A stretch of 64,000 bases of DNA from Methylobacterium sp. CB376 (GTDB lineage Bacteria > Pseudomonadota > Alphaproteobacteria > Rhizobiales > Beijerinckiaceae). Location: assembly GCF_029714205.1 (NCBI RefSeq), contig NZ_CP121648.1, forward strand, positions 2,728,001 through 2,792,000, given 5' to 3'. The notes under the pieces are model-generated. The model was not told where the DNA came from, ran no database searches, and worked only from the letters and a program-made list of their open reading frames with translations. This document shows, piece by piece, positions 17,567 to 27,108 of this stretch (position 1 is its first letter; each line of letters begins with the position of its first letter). The position numbers and the translations under genes are program-made.

Positions 17567-20500
17567 TACTGGTCGTGCCCGCCACCGTGCGCGTCTCGCT
17601 CAGCCGGTTGCCGACCTTGTCGTAGCTCCAGCTCAGGCTGCCGTAGGGGCCCGTCGCCGTCAGCAGCCGGGCCGCGTCGTCGTAGGTGAAGCGCTGCGTC
17701 TGGCCCGGGTCGATCGTGTCGTTGTTCAGCGCCATCAGGTTGAGCCCGTCGCCGACCCAGTGGTAGCGCGTGATCAGGCTCGGGCCGCCCGAGGCCTGGT
17801 CGAGGAACAGCCCGTCCAGCCGGTACTCCAGGTCGTTGTTCGACCACATGTTCAGCCCGTTGCCGAAGGTGAGGCCGCGCAGGCCGCCGAACGGGAAGTA
17901 CCCCGCCCAGGAGGCGATCACCTGCTCGGGCGCGGTCGCGGACATCTTCAGCCCGACGGAGTTCACCCGGCCGAGCGCGTCGTAGCCGTAGGTGACCACC
18001 CGCCCCGACGGGTAGGTCAGGAACAAGAGCCTGCCGCTGCCGGCCGCGTCGTAGGTGTAGGCCACCGTGTGCGCGTGGCCGCCGATGGTGCGCACCTCGC
18101 CGGTCACCCGCCCGACCGCGTCGTAGTAGAAGTCCGAGCTGCCGGCCGCATCCTGCATCCGCGTGAGCCGCCCCCGGCCGGTCGGCCCGCCCGCGGTGTC
18201 GTCGTAGCCGAAGCTCTCGTTGAGGGCCGCGGTCGGGTAGGAGCGGGAGGTGAGCCGGCCGGCCGCGTCGGAGCTGTAGGTGGTGGTGACCCCGCGCGCG
18301 TCCGTCTTGCGGATCATCAGCCCGCGGGCGTCGTAGTCGTAGACGGTGGTGCCGCGGTCGGGCGAGGTCTCCTGGATGACCTCGCCGAAGCCGTTGCGCA
18401 CATAGGTGGTCGCGAGATTGCGGGGGTCGGTGTAGGTGGTCTCCTCGTCCTTGGCGTTGTAGGCGTGCTGGACCACGCCCCCGTCGCGCTCGGTCTCGGT
18501 GACGAGGCGGCTGAGCGCGTCGAAGCCGAAGCCGAGAGCCTTGCCGCGCGGGTCGGTGACGGTGGTGAGGTTGCCGGTCCTGTCGTAGGCGAAGCTCCAG
18601 GTGCGGCCCTGGCCGCCGACCTGCTTGATGAGGCGCCCGAGCTCGTCGAAGGTGTTGGCGAGGCGGAACATCTGGGTTGAGCCGTCGGCCGCCGTGATGG
18701 TCTTGGCGGTGGCATTGCCCATGGCGTCGCGGGCGTAGGTGACGCTCTCGCCGAGGGTGTTGGTGACCTTGATCAGGCGGCGGGCCTCATCCCAGGTCAG
18801 GGTGTAGCTGGCACCGGCAGGCTCGGTGTAAGTGGCGAGATCTCCCGCCGGAGTGTAGCTGAAGCTCCAGGCGGTCTGCGACGGGCCCGGATTGATCGTC
18901 ATGCCGGTAAGGCGGCCGGCATCGTCGTAAGCAAAGGCGGTGACGACGCTGTCCGGACCGGTGACGGAGGTAGGCTGTCCGCGGCCATTCCAGGCAGTCA
19001 CGGTGCTGACCTGTCCCAGTTCATTGGTCGCTGTTTGGAGAAAGCCGTTGGAGTTGTAGGTGTAGGAAACCGTATCGCCGGGTCCGGGCAAGGGTCCGTC
19101 GACGGAGGTGAGCAGCCCGGTCGTCGCATAGCCATAGGTCCAGGCCCGCACGCGTCCATTGGTGGAGAACGGGACCGTTTGAGACGTCGTGTCCGTCTGG
19201 GTGACTTGGGTCAGTTGCCCCGTGGCGCCGTAGGCAAAGTCGGTCGTGAGACCTGGCTCGACGGTTCGCACGGGCAGGTTGAAGGTGGGGTGCCACAGAA
19301 TCGTCGTCGTGGAGACCTGCGGGGTTCCGGATCCGCGCGTGATCGAGGTGGGCCGGCCGAGCGCGTCGCGCACGTACGCCGTGACCCGCCCTTCCTCATC
19401 GGTCTCGGTTGCGATGAACTTGTTCGTATCATACGTGATGCGACGGGTGCTCGCGACGCAATTCGCGCTCGGCTGACCATCGATGGACACCAGACGTACG
19501 TCGCCCTCGCCCGTGCGCGTGAAATTGTATACCTCGGCTTTTCCGAGAGGATTGATGACCGTCGTGGTCGGAGAGGAGGCCGTGCCTCCGAAGCTCAAGC
19601 TGTACGTCTGATTCGATCCCGCATGCATCGACGCGGTGGTCCGACCGGATGCGTCGTACGCGAATGTCGCGAATCGCACGCCCCTCTCGTCGGAGATGCC
19701 CGTCAAGAGATTGGGAAATCTTGTGTTTTCATAGTGATAGGAAAACGACCCGGTGACGTGACCAGCCGCGTCGATCTTCTCGACCTTCGTCAGGCGTTGG
19801 ACGCGTCCAACGGATGGGTTTGCCGGAGCAGGGTCATAAGTATAGCGAAGCTGACCGCCGCCTGGAAGGCCGATCTGGCTGATAGCCTCCGGCACCGGGC
19901 GTGATCCCTCAAAATCTTTGACTGCCGTTATATTATAAAATCTCCAGGAAATAGAGAATGCCCTGCCGAGGTTGTCGCTGATCGCCGCGAGCTCATCAGA
20001 CGGGCCATAAGAAAAATTCAACTGATATCCGTCAGGCGATAATAAACTTATAGGCCTACCAATGATATAATTGTTCTTTTCATTAATGTCGCGGTTGAAC
20101 GTTTTGAGGATCCATACTCTCCTGGACGGATCTGTGACACGCCATTGCTGCGAGGCGGCGGTCACATCGTTCCAGTTCGAAGGAGGAGATCCGACGAAGG
20201 ACAGGCTGTATCCGGTTTGGACCACTCCCTTGGCGGCAGCGAATGATCCGTTCGACAGCGCGAAATCATGGGCGGTGCCGTCAGGAGCATGGATTGTCAC
20301 TCTTCCATTTTCGCCGATGTGGAGCTCCATCATAAAATCGAAGCGCCAGCCATTTACGTCGCCGCGGACCGGGCCTCTCCACGACGACACATTTGTGATT
20401 TGTGGAAAGCTACGGTATGAGCGCCCAATATAGAATCTCCCATCCGATGTCGAGAAATCTGTCTTCTTCTCTAATTTTGAGCCTGACGACACCATGACTG

Positions 20501-21026
20501 GATTACCAACAACTGGATTGACGTTTCCTGTGTTGTTGGCAACACACTCCACGGGTTCGCGAATCGGTATAGGAACGCACCGACTGTTCCCGTAAGGCGT
20601 GTAGCCGTCCGGACAGCTGAAGCTGACCCAGGCCGGGAGCCTCACCCAGCACGAGTTGATCCCGCCTCCTGTCTCTTGAGGGCAGAGGTATTGGAAGCTT
20701 GTCCACCGACACCCTGCAAAGTATGGATTGTCGTCTGTCATGGATGGCACCAGTAATCTGCTGAAGCCATTGTCCATTCCGGACCATCTCCACTGAGCTG
20801 CGCACGCCGCCTCTGGCGACCCTGCGCAGGTACCCGATGCCCCGTCGCACCATTGCCCGAGAGGTGCGTCTTGTGCACGCACCACAACAGCGGAATTTCC
20901 TATAAGGATAATTATTGTTAGTATATATATGAGATTTTTACATTTCTGCTTATAAAAATGACGAAAATACGCCCTTCTGATGACGCTCACTGCAAAGCTT
21001 AAGCCGGCTAAGAATCTCATCGACAT
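17562..21026 (-). pseudogene. RHS-repeat toxin, N-terminal part (split by IS21)
   Basis: This fragment gives 1155 codons before the IS21 junction; joined to 15185-14043 it makes a 1535-aa protein. Read alone, the frame runs into the IS and stops at 17493. The N-terminus has a hydrophobic segment (NLIYILTIIILIGNSAVVV, about residues 32-50) ending in VRAQDA, which reads as a signal peptide although it begins late, so the true start may be further in. A Cys-containing region follows, then a DUF6531-like stretch (VNPVVGNPVMVSSGSK near 150), then many YD/RHS repeats (FAYDDAGRLT, VTYGYDALGRV). Coding before 19.9 kb is high-GC; the N-terminal 1 kb is lower in GC. No PAAR or VgrG domain is present. 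Confidence 0.88.
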
Positions 21027-21662
21027 CGGCAGATCTCGGTAGCGAATCTTTCTGCCATGCTGAAGAGCGCTTCGTTGAGAGTCAATGACGCAAGGGAATG
21101 AAGCCTTCTGAGCGCTGTTCCGGAGTGTCTGTGCCCCGCGCCACGCCAGTCAACGGTCCACGGAGGCGAGCGCGTCTCGCAAGAGACGCATGCACCTTTC
21201 TCCTGCTCAGGATTTCTCCCGACGATTGCCGCGAACTCGGCCCGATCCCAGCTTCCGGATGCTGATCACCTTTCACAATGCATCGTCATGCAGTTGCCGG
21301 CGCACGTCGCCGCGATGTCAGACAGTATGGTCCGAAGAACGCACATGACGTGCTCGCGATCGCAACCGGTCACGGTGGAGAACTCGCGGAGGATGGTGCG
21401 CTCTGCGCCGTCGTGAATGGCTGCGGTCAGAGGTCCGCCACGCCGTCAGCAATCCATCGCGCGTTTCGACGCGCGGCGAAGCGGTCCTGCAATGCCGCCG
21501 CGCTGCGATGCGCGACCACGCCCGGCATCGCGCATTCCTCCACAGGTCGTCCCGGATCCTCCTCCGCACCCGCGAAAGCAAGAAGAAACGCCCACCGCCG
21601 AGGCAACGGCCACGCCAGAAGCCAAGCTGACCGGACGAAACCCCTGCGAGGCGGGGACCGCC
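21027..21662. other. Region without a recognised gene (RHS to cbiD)
   Basis: About 636 bp upstream of the RHS gene and downstream of cbiD. A 64-codon minus-strand ORF (21082-21276) has no recognisable motif. On the minus strand at about 21260-21415 an unrecorded frame reads HDGAERTILREFSTVTGCDREHVMC, which looks protein-like but lacks a start and has no match I know, so it may be a gene remnant. No repeats or riboswitch-like structure were seen. Confidence 0.4.
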
Positions 21663-22757
21663 TCACCCGACCCGCCGGAACGGCGCCGCGCCCGCCACCT
21701 GTCCCTCGCGGTCGAACACCACCACCTCGAGCGCGATGCCCGCGCCGCGCAGGGCGGCCGCGGCCGTCTCCCAGGCGTGACGGGCCACCACCTCCGCCAG
21801 GGGCAGATCCCGCGCCTGCGCGAGGCGCAGCACCTCCAGCGCCGTGTTCGCCCCGGCCGCCCGCGCGGCGAGGTCGGGTCCGCCGCCCGCCTCGGCGACC
21901 CGCGCGGCGAGCCAGGCGAGATCGACCGGGCCGGCCCGGGAATGCAGGTCGAGGAGGCCCTGGCCGAGCTTCGTCATCTTGGCGAAGCCGCCCGCCACCG
22001 TCACGCGCGGCACCGGGTGGCGGCGCAGGTACTTGAGCATCCCGCCCGCGAAATCCCCCATGTCGATCAGGCCCTCGGGCGGGAGCCCGTGCAGGCGCTG
22101 CACCGCCGCCTCGGAGGTCGAGCCGGTGGCGCCGGCCACGTGGGCGAGGCCGCTCGCCCGCGCCACGTCGATGCCGCGGTGGATCGTGTCGATCCAGGCC
22201 GCGCAGGAATAGGGCACCACGATCCCGGTCGTGCCGAGCACCGAGAGGCCGCCCAGGATGCCGAGGCGGGGGTTGAGGGTGCGCAGGGCGATCTCCTCCC
22301 CGCCGGGGATCGCGATCTCCACCACGACGTCCGGGGCGCGGCCCTCGACCTCGGCCAGGGCCGCCGCGATCATCCGGCGGGGCATCGGGTTGATGGCCGG
22401 CTCGCCGACCGGCAGGGGCAGGCCGGGCCGCGTCACAATGCCGATGCCGGGGCCGGCCCGGAAGGTCACGCCGGAGCCCGGGGCGCCGGGACGCACCGTC
22501 GCGAGGACGAGGACGCCGTGCGTCACGTCGGGATCGTCGCCCGCATCCTTGACCACGCCGGCGCGGGCGCCCTCCGCCAGGCGCTCGCTCGCCGCGAGCG
22601 CGAAGGCGGGGCGCAGGCCCCCGGGCAGCGGGATCTCGACCGGGTCCGGGAAGGCGCCGGTGCGCAGCCCCGCGAGGGCGGCCTTGGCGGCCGCGGCCGC
22701 GCAGGCGCCCGTGGTCCAGCCGCGCCGCAGGGGGCCGCTCGGGGGCATCTCGTCCAT
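21663..22757 (-). CDS. cbiD: Cobalt-precorrin-5B (C1)-methyltransferase, CbiD type
   Basis: This 364-aa protein carries CbiD hallmarks: RRGWTTGACAAAAAKAAL near the N-terminus, VVKDAGDDPDVTHG near residues 68-81, INPMPRRMI, the TLNPRLGILGGLSVLGTTGIV block near 160-180 and GGFAKMTKLGQGLLDLHS near 255. CbiD methylates C1 and removes the C20 acyl group in the anaerobic pathway. Here it coexists with aerobic enzymes and presumably replaces CobF, which is absent from the window. It is divergent from cobB with only about 70 bp between likely starts. Confidence 0.93.
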   Translation of the reverse strand: MDEMPPSGPLRRGWTTGACAAAAAKAALAGLRTGAFPDPVEIPLPGGLRPAFALAASERLAEGARAGVVKDAGDDPDVTHGVLVLATVRPGAPGSGVTFRAGPGIGIVTRPGLPLPVGEPAINPMPRRMIAAALAEVEGRAPDVVVEIAIPGGEEIALRTLNPRLGILGGLSVLGTTGIVVPYSCAAWIDTIHRGIDVARASGLAHVAGATGSTSEAAVQRLHGLPPEGLIDMGDFAGGMLKYLRRHPVPRVTVAGGFAKMTKLGQGLLDLHSRAGPVDLAWLAARVAEAGGGPDLAARAAGANTALEVLRLAQARDLPLAEVVARHAWETAAAALRGAGIALEVVVFDREGQVAGAAPFRRVG

Positions 22758-22828
22758 GGCCCGGGTGGTATCACCCGGGGGCGGCCGGGTAAAAGGCGGC
22801 GCGCCGCGTGCGCCAGGAGTCCGATGCC

Positions 22829-24172
22829 GTGACCGACCTTTCCGCCTGCGGCCCGCTGCCCACCCGCGGCCTGCTGATCGCCGCCCCCCGCTCGGGCTCG
22901 GGCAAGACCACGGTGACGCTCGCCATCCTGCGCGCGCTCGCCCGCCGGGGCCTCGCGGTGGCGGGCGCCAAATGCGGCCCGGACTACATCGACCCCGCCT
23001 TCCACGCCGCCGCGACCGGCCGCCCGAGCTACAACCTCGACAGCTTCGCCATGGACGACGACCTCCTCGACGCGGTGGCGGCCCGCGCCGCGGCGGGCGC
23101 CGACCTCCTCGTCGCGGAGGGCTCGATGGGCCTGTTCGACGGCGTCGTCGCCGAGACCGGCCGCAGCGGCGCCAACGCGGACGTGGCGGCGCGCTACGGC
23201 TGGCCGGTCGTGCTGGTGCTCGACGTCTCGGGCGCGGCGCAATCGGCCGCGGCGGTGGCGCTCGGCTGCCGGCTCTACGATCCCCGCCTCGCCTTCGCGG
23301 GGGTGATCCTCAACAAGGTCGCGAGCCCGCGCCACCGCCGCCTCGTCGAGGCGGGGCTCGCGCGGGCCGGGCTGCCGGTGCTCGGCGCGATCGGGCGCGA
23401 CGCCGCCCTGGTCCTGCCGGAGCGGCATCTCGGCCTCGTGCAGGCGGAGGAGACCGGCGATCTCGCGGCGCGGCTCGACCGGCTCGCCGCCCTCGCCGAA
23501 GCCTCCCTCGACCTCGACGCGCTGCTGCGGGCGGCGGGCGGCCGGGTGCCCGCTTCCGGGCGTCACCGCCTGCCGGACCCGCCGGGCCAGCGGATCGCCC
23601 TGGCGCGGGACGCGGCCTTCTCCTTCGTCTACCCGCACATGACGGCCGGCTGGCGGGCGGCGGGGGCGGAGCTGGTGCCGTTCTCACCGCTCGCCGACGA
23701 GCCGCCGCCCCCGGATTGCGACGCCTGCTGGCTCCCCGGCGGCTACCCGGAGCTGCATGCGGGCCGGCTCGCCGCGGCGGGGCGATTCCTCGCGGGCCTG
23801 CGCGCCTTCGCCCGCGCGCGACCGGTGCACGGCGAGTGCGGCGGCTACATGGTGCTCGGCGAGGGGCTGGAGGACGCGGGCGGGCATCGCCACGCCATGG
23901 CGGGGCTCCTGCCGGTCGCCACCTCCTACGCGCGGCGCAAGCTCCATCTCGGCTACAGGCTCGCCGCCCTCCTCGGCGACGGGCCGCTCGGCCGGGCCGG
24001 GGACACCGTGGTCGGGCACGAATTCCACTACGCCAGCGAACTGACGCCGGCCGCCGACGCGGCCTGCGGCCTCGCCCGGGTCAGCGACGGGGAGGGACGC
24101 TCCCTCGGAATCGCCGGCCACCGGCTCGGCCGGGTGAGCGGCAGCTTCTTCCACCTCATCGGCGGGCGCTGA
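22829..24172 (+). CDS. cobB: Cobyrinic/hydrogenobyrinic acid a,c-diamide synthase
   Basis: This 447-aa amidotransferase uses glutamine and ATP to amidate the a and c side chains. The P-loop (APRSGSGKTT) is near residues 20-29 and the KCGPDYIDPAFH motif near 52. The C-terminal class I glutaminase domain has its nucleophile in VHGECGGYMVLGEG (Cys near 336) and HEFHYAS near 396. AGGAG at 22815-22819 is 9 nt from GTG 22829; a GTG at 22808 is the alternative. The start region is shared with divergent cbiD. Confidence 0.92.
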   Translation: MTDLSACGPLPTRGLLIAAPRSGSGKTTVTLAILRALARRGLAVAGAKCGPDYIDPAFHAAATGRPSYNLDSFAMDDDLLDAVAARAAAGADLLVAEGSMGLFDGVVAETGRSGANADVAARYGWPVVLVLDVSGAAQSAAAVALGCRLYDPRLAFAGVILNKVASPRHRRLVEAGLARAGLPVLGAIGRDAALVLPERHLGLVQAEETGDLAARLDRLAALAEASLDLDALLRAAGGRVPASGRHRLPDPPGQRIALARDAAFSFVYPHMTAGWRAAGAELVPFSPLADEPPPPDCDACWLPGGYPELHAGRLAAAGRFLAGLRAFARARPVHGECGGYMVLGEGLEDAGGHRHAMAGLLPVATSYARRKLHLGYRLAALLGDGPLGRAGDTVVGHEFHYASELTPAADAACGLARVSDGEGRSLGIAGHRLGRVSGSFFHLIGGR

Positions 24173-24248
24173 GCCCCGGCCCCGCATCGCCGGACCGTCG
24201 CGGCCGGGCCGGGAGGCCGTCGGACAACGCACCCGGCGCGGCGCCGCG

Positions 24249-24295
24249 CGTCACTCGGCGCAGCACGTCACTCGGCGCAGCACGTCACTCGGCGC
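24249..24295. repeat. 17-bp tandem repeat spanning a stop codon
   Basis: The unit CGTCACTCGGCGCAGCA occurs at 24249 and 24266, with a partial third copy from 24283. The third copy contains the TCA that is the stop codon of the minus-strand XRE gene, so the last codons and stop are repeated downstream. Confidence 0.85.
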
Positions 24296-24689
24296 CGCCG
24301 TTCGCCAGACCGGCGGGGCGGCTCAGCCTCGCGGCCGAGCGGACGATCGCCAGCACCTCTCGGCGCAGCTGATCGTCCTCGATCTGCACGTAGGCGCGCA
24401 GCACGTCGATGGCGCCCTGGGTGCTCAGGAACCCGAACACGTTCTCGTCGTTGCCCTGCGTGTCGCTCGGATCCTCGAAGAAGGCCGAGACCGGGACTTC
24501 AAGCAGCCGGGCGATCTCCCTCAGCCGCCCGGCCCCGACGCGATTCTGCCCCTTCTCGTATTTCTGCACCTGCTGGAACGTCACGCCCACGGCGTTGCCG
24601 AGCGCCGTCTGGCTCAGACCTTTCGCCTTGCGCAATGCCGTGATCCGGATGCCCACGAGGCGATCGACCTCTGTAGTCTGCTTAGGCAT
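24285..24689 (-). CDS. XRE family helix-turn-helix regulator
   Basis: This 134-aa protein has an N-terminal Cro/C1-type HTH at about residues 13-66 (IRITALRKAKGLSQTALG, VTFQQVQKYEKGQNRV). The rest is typical of the short alphaproteobacterial XRE regulators often present in several copies per genome (DNENVFGFLSTQGAIDVL and a Leu/Arg-rich helix). Its target is unknown. Neither neighbour is obviously co-transcribed. Its stop codon region is triplicated as a 17-bp tandem repeat. Confidence 0.88.
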   Translation of the reverse strand: MPKQTTEVDRLVGIRITALRKAKGLSQTALGNAVGVTFQQVQKYEKGQNRVGAGRLREIARLLEVPVSAFFEDPSDTQGNDENVFGFLSTQGAIDVLRAYVQIEDDQLRREVLAIVRSAARLSRPAGLANGGAE

Positions 24690-25220
24690 GTGTCCTCGAC
24701 ACTCTGTCTCAAACCCGCATCGCCTCCGGGTCCTTTCCGGACCCGGCCGCGCGGCCCACCCCGTCCCGCACGGCGCCGGGCTCGCGCCCCGCGCCGTGCG
24801 GCCCTGAACTCTCGCGCCCGCCGCGGGGATCCCGCCCGGTCAACACGCCGCGGCGCGGCGACAACACCGCGGCGCCGCCAAGACGTCGCCGCCAAGACGT
24901 CGCCGCCGATACCGGCCGATGGCAGCGCTGCCGCTCCGCGACCGGATGCCGCTCACCGCTCATCCTGGCCTCGCGTGCCAAGCTGCGCCCGATTGATCTG
25001 CCATGCAACCGGACCTGCGTCTACTCGGCTACCTGGAATTCCCAAGAGGAATACAGAAGAAAGATTACTGAGTTGGCCGTCGATCAACACCCGACGCGGT
25101 GCGGGAGTGGTGCGGCGCCCGGCCAGGCCGCCTTGATCGGGGCCGGAAAATCGCCTTCAGTCGCGGCCGATCACGGAACGGCCGGGTCCGGCCGCGGCCG
25201 CATCTGGAAGGAACTGCAGC
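24690..25220. other. Intergenic region, XRE regulator to ABM protein
   Basis: About 530 bp. The first part is very GC-rich and holds a short imperfect repeat (GCCAAGACGTCGCC, two copies around 24887-24913). Near 25035-25075 it turns briefly AT-richer. No ORF with a credible start or domain was seen. It presumably contains both promoters. Confidence 0.4.
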
Positions 25221-25553
25221 ATGTTCATCGCGATGAACCGGTTCAAGGTCTACAAGGATGCGACGGCGGATTTCGAGCAGGTCTGGCTCGGCCGCGACAG
25301 CCATCTCGGCGAGATGAAGGGCTTCGTGGCGTTCCACCTCCTGCGCGGGCCGGAGCACGAGGACCACGTCCTCTACGCCTCGCACACCGTGTGGGCCTCG
25401 CGGGAGGATTTCGAGGCCTGGACGCGCTCCGAGCAGTTCCGCAAGGCGCATAGCCGCGCGCCGGGCACGAAGCCCCTCTACCTGACGCATCCGCAATTCG
25501 AGGGTTTCGAGGCGGTGCAAACGATCGCGGCGCGGGCCGAGGCGGCCGAGTAG
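25221..25553 (+). CDS. Antibiotic biosynthesis monooxygenase (ABM) domain protein
   Basis: This 110-aa protein has the ferredoxin-like ABM fold of IsdG/HmoA-type enzymes. MFIAMNRFKVYKDATADFEQ places Asn6 where the IsdG family has its haem-pocket Asn. WLGRDSHLGEMKGFVAFHLLRG and a HTVWASREDFEAWTRSEQFRKAHS block with Trp and His at family-typical places follow. Haem degradation or a related cofactor-free oxygenation is likely, but the substrate is not evident. GAAGGAACTGCAGC precedes the ATG. It stands alone. Confidence 0.8.
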   Translation: MFIAMNRFKVYKDATADFEQVWLGRDSHLGEMKGFVAFHLLRGPEHEDHVLYASHTVWASREDFEAWTRSEQFRKAHSRAPGTKPLYLTHPQFEGFEAVQTIAARAEAAE

Positions 25554-25645
25554 GTCCCGCGCGGGGCGTCCGGATCGCGGTTCAGGCCCTTGACGGCACA
25601 GATTTCCCGCTGACGACCGGGGCGGCGCCGGGGATCGCGCGCCGC

Positions 25646-26878
25646 TCAGGCCCGCGCCGCCCCGTCGAGTCGCGGCAGGAAGGCCGCGATCAGCCCGATC
25701 GCCGGCAGGAACGCGCAGATCCCGTAGACGAATTCGATGCTGGTGCGGTCGGCGAGTTCCCCGAGCGCGGCCGCGCCGAGGCCGCCCATCCCGAACGCGA
25801 AGCCGAGGAAGAGGCCGCCGACGAAGCCGACGCGGCCCGGTAGTAACTCCTGTGCATAGACGATGATCGCCGGCATCGCGGAGGCGAGGATTAGGCCGAT
25901 CGGAATCGTCAGGATCACGGTCCAGACCAGGTTCGCGGAGGGCAGCGCCAGGGTGAAGGGGAGCACGCCGACGATCGAGCCCCAGATCACCACCTTGCGG
26001 CCGAAGCGGTCGCCGATCGGCCCGCCGATCACCGTGCCGACCGCGACCGCGCCCAGGAACACGAAGAGCAGCACCTGCGATTCCTGCACCGACACGCCGA
26101 AGCGGTGCAGCAGGTAGAAAGTGAAGTAGGACGTCAGGCTCGCCATGTAGAAGAACTTGGAGAAGATCAGCAGGAGCAGGATCGCGATCGTCGCGACGAT
26201 CCGGCGCCGCGAGAGGGGCTCCGCGGCCGCCGCGGCCGGCCGACGCCGGGCCGCCCCCTGCTGCTGCGCGAGCCGCTTCCGGTACCAGCGTCCGATCCCG
26301 GCGAGGACGAGGCAGCCGGCGAGGGCGGCGAGGCCGAACAGGGCGACGCTGCCCTGCCCGTGCGGGACCACGATGAAGGCGGCCAGCAGCGGGCCCGCCG
26401 CCGTGCCCGCATTGCCGCCGACCTGGAACACCGATTGGGCGAGGCCGTAGCGCCCGCCCGAGGCGAGGCGGGCGACCCGGGACGCCTCCGGGTGGAAGAT
26501 CGCCGAGCCCGTGCCGACCAGGACCGCCGCGACGGCGAGGCCCGGGAAGCTGGAGGCCGTCGCCAGGAGGAGCAGGCCAGCCAGCAGGAGCAGCATCCCG
26601 GCCGCGAGCGAGAAGGGCTGCGGGCGCCGGTCGGTGGCGAGCCCGACCACCGGCTGCAGCACCGAGGAGGTGAGCTGGAAGGCGAGGGTGAGGAGCCCGA
26701 TCTGGCCGAAATCCAGCCCGTAGGCCTGTTTCAGCACCGGGTAGATCGCCGGCAGCAGGGACTGGATCAGGTCGTTGAGGAAGTGGGCGAGGCTCAGGCC
26801 CGCCAGCACGGCGGCTGCCGGCCCGGCCGGCCTGCGCGCCGCGCCCGCCACCCCGCCGTCCCTCGCCCGCGCATCCAT
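25646..26878 (-). CDS. MFS transporter, fosmidomycin-resistance (Fsr) type
   Basis: From ATG 26878 (GGGAGAGCGGCC upstream) the protein is 410 aa with about 12 membrane segments. The opening LSLAHFLNDLIQSLLPAIYPVLK and GQIGLLTLAFQLTSSVLQP, and FHPEASRVA near residue 130, are characteristic of the Fsr subgroup, as is GGPIGDRFGRKVVIWGS in the second half. It probably exports small toxic compounds. An upstream in-frame start at 27025 would add a non-membrane extension and is unlikely. Confidence 0.88.
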   Translation of the reverse strand: MDARARDGGVAGAARRPAGPAAAVLAGLSLAHFLNDLIQSLLPAIYPVLKQAYGLDFGQIGLLTLAFQLTSSVLQPVVGLATDRRPQPFSLAAGMLLLLAGLLLLATASSFPGLAVAAVLVGTGSAIFHPEASRVARLASGGRYGLAQSVFQVGGNAGTAAGPLLAAFIVVPHGQGSVALFGLAALAGCLVLAGIGRWYRKRLAQQQGAARRRPAAAAAEPLSRRRIVATIAILLLLIFSKFFYMASLTSYFTFYLLHRFGVSVQESQVLLFVFLGAVAVGTVIGGPIGDRFGRKVVIWGSIVGVLPFTLALPSANLVWTVILTIPIGLILASAMPAIIVYAQELLPGRVGFVGGLFLGFAFGMGGLGAAALGELADRTSIEFVYGICAFLPAIGLIAAFLPRLDGAARA

Positions 26879-27108
26879 GGCCGCTCTCCCGGTGATCCGG
26901 GGGCTTCTAACATCGCACCGGACGCGAGGATGCCGGGGCGGCTGCAGGGCCGGGTTGCGCGGGCGCCGGTCCCGGCCTTGCTCAGCTTGGCCCGTCCCGC
27001 CGGGGCGGATGCGCCCGCGTCCCATTCCGGCACGGACAGCCCGCAGGACCGAGCCGCCGAGGGACGCCGCCGCGTCCCGGGGAGGCTCAACCCGGAACAG
27101 CTGCCCGC

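Noticed and set aside
13356..21026. Prophage or integrative element.
   Set aside because: No integrase, phage structural, tRNA attachment site or conjugation gene is present; only IS elements and the RHS locus were found.
22758..22828. Possible cobalamin riboswitch between cbiD and cobB.
   Set aside because: The gap is far too short for a B12 riboswitch and no B12-box-like sequence was seen; any riboswitch for the cob block would lie upstream of the window.
24249..24295. CRISPR-like repeats (also 29415-29458 and 59940-59984).
   Set aside because: The units are contiguous without spacers and number only two or three; no cas genes are present. No CRISPR array was found in the window.
22231..24372. 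Long plus-strand frame across cbiD and cobB.
   Set aside because: It overlaps two well-supported genes in other frames and has shadow-type composition.
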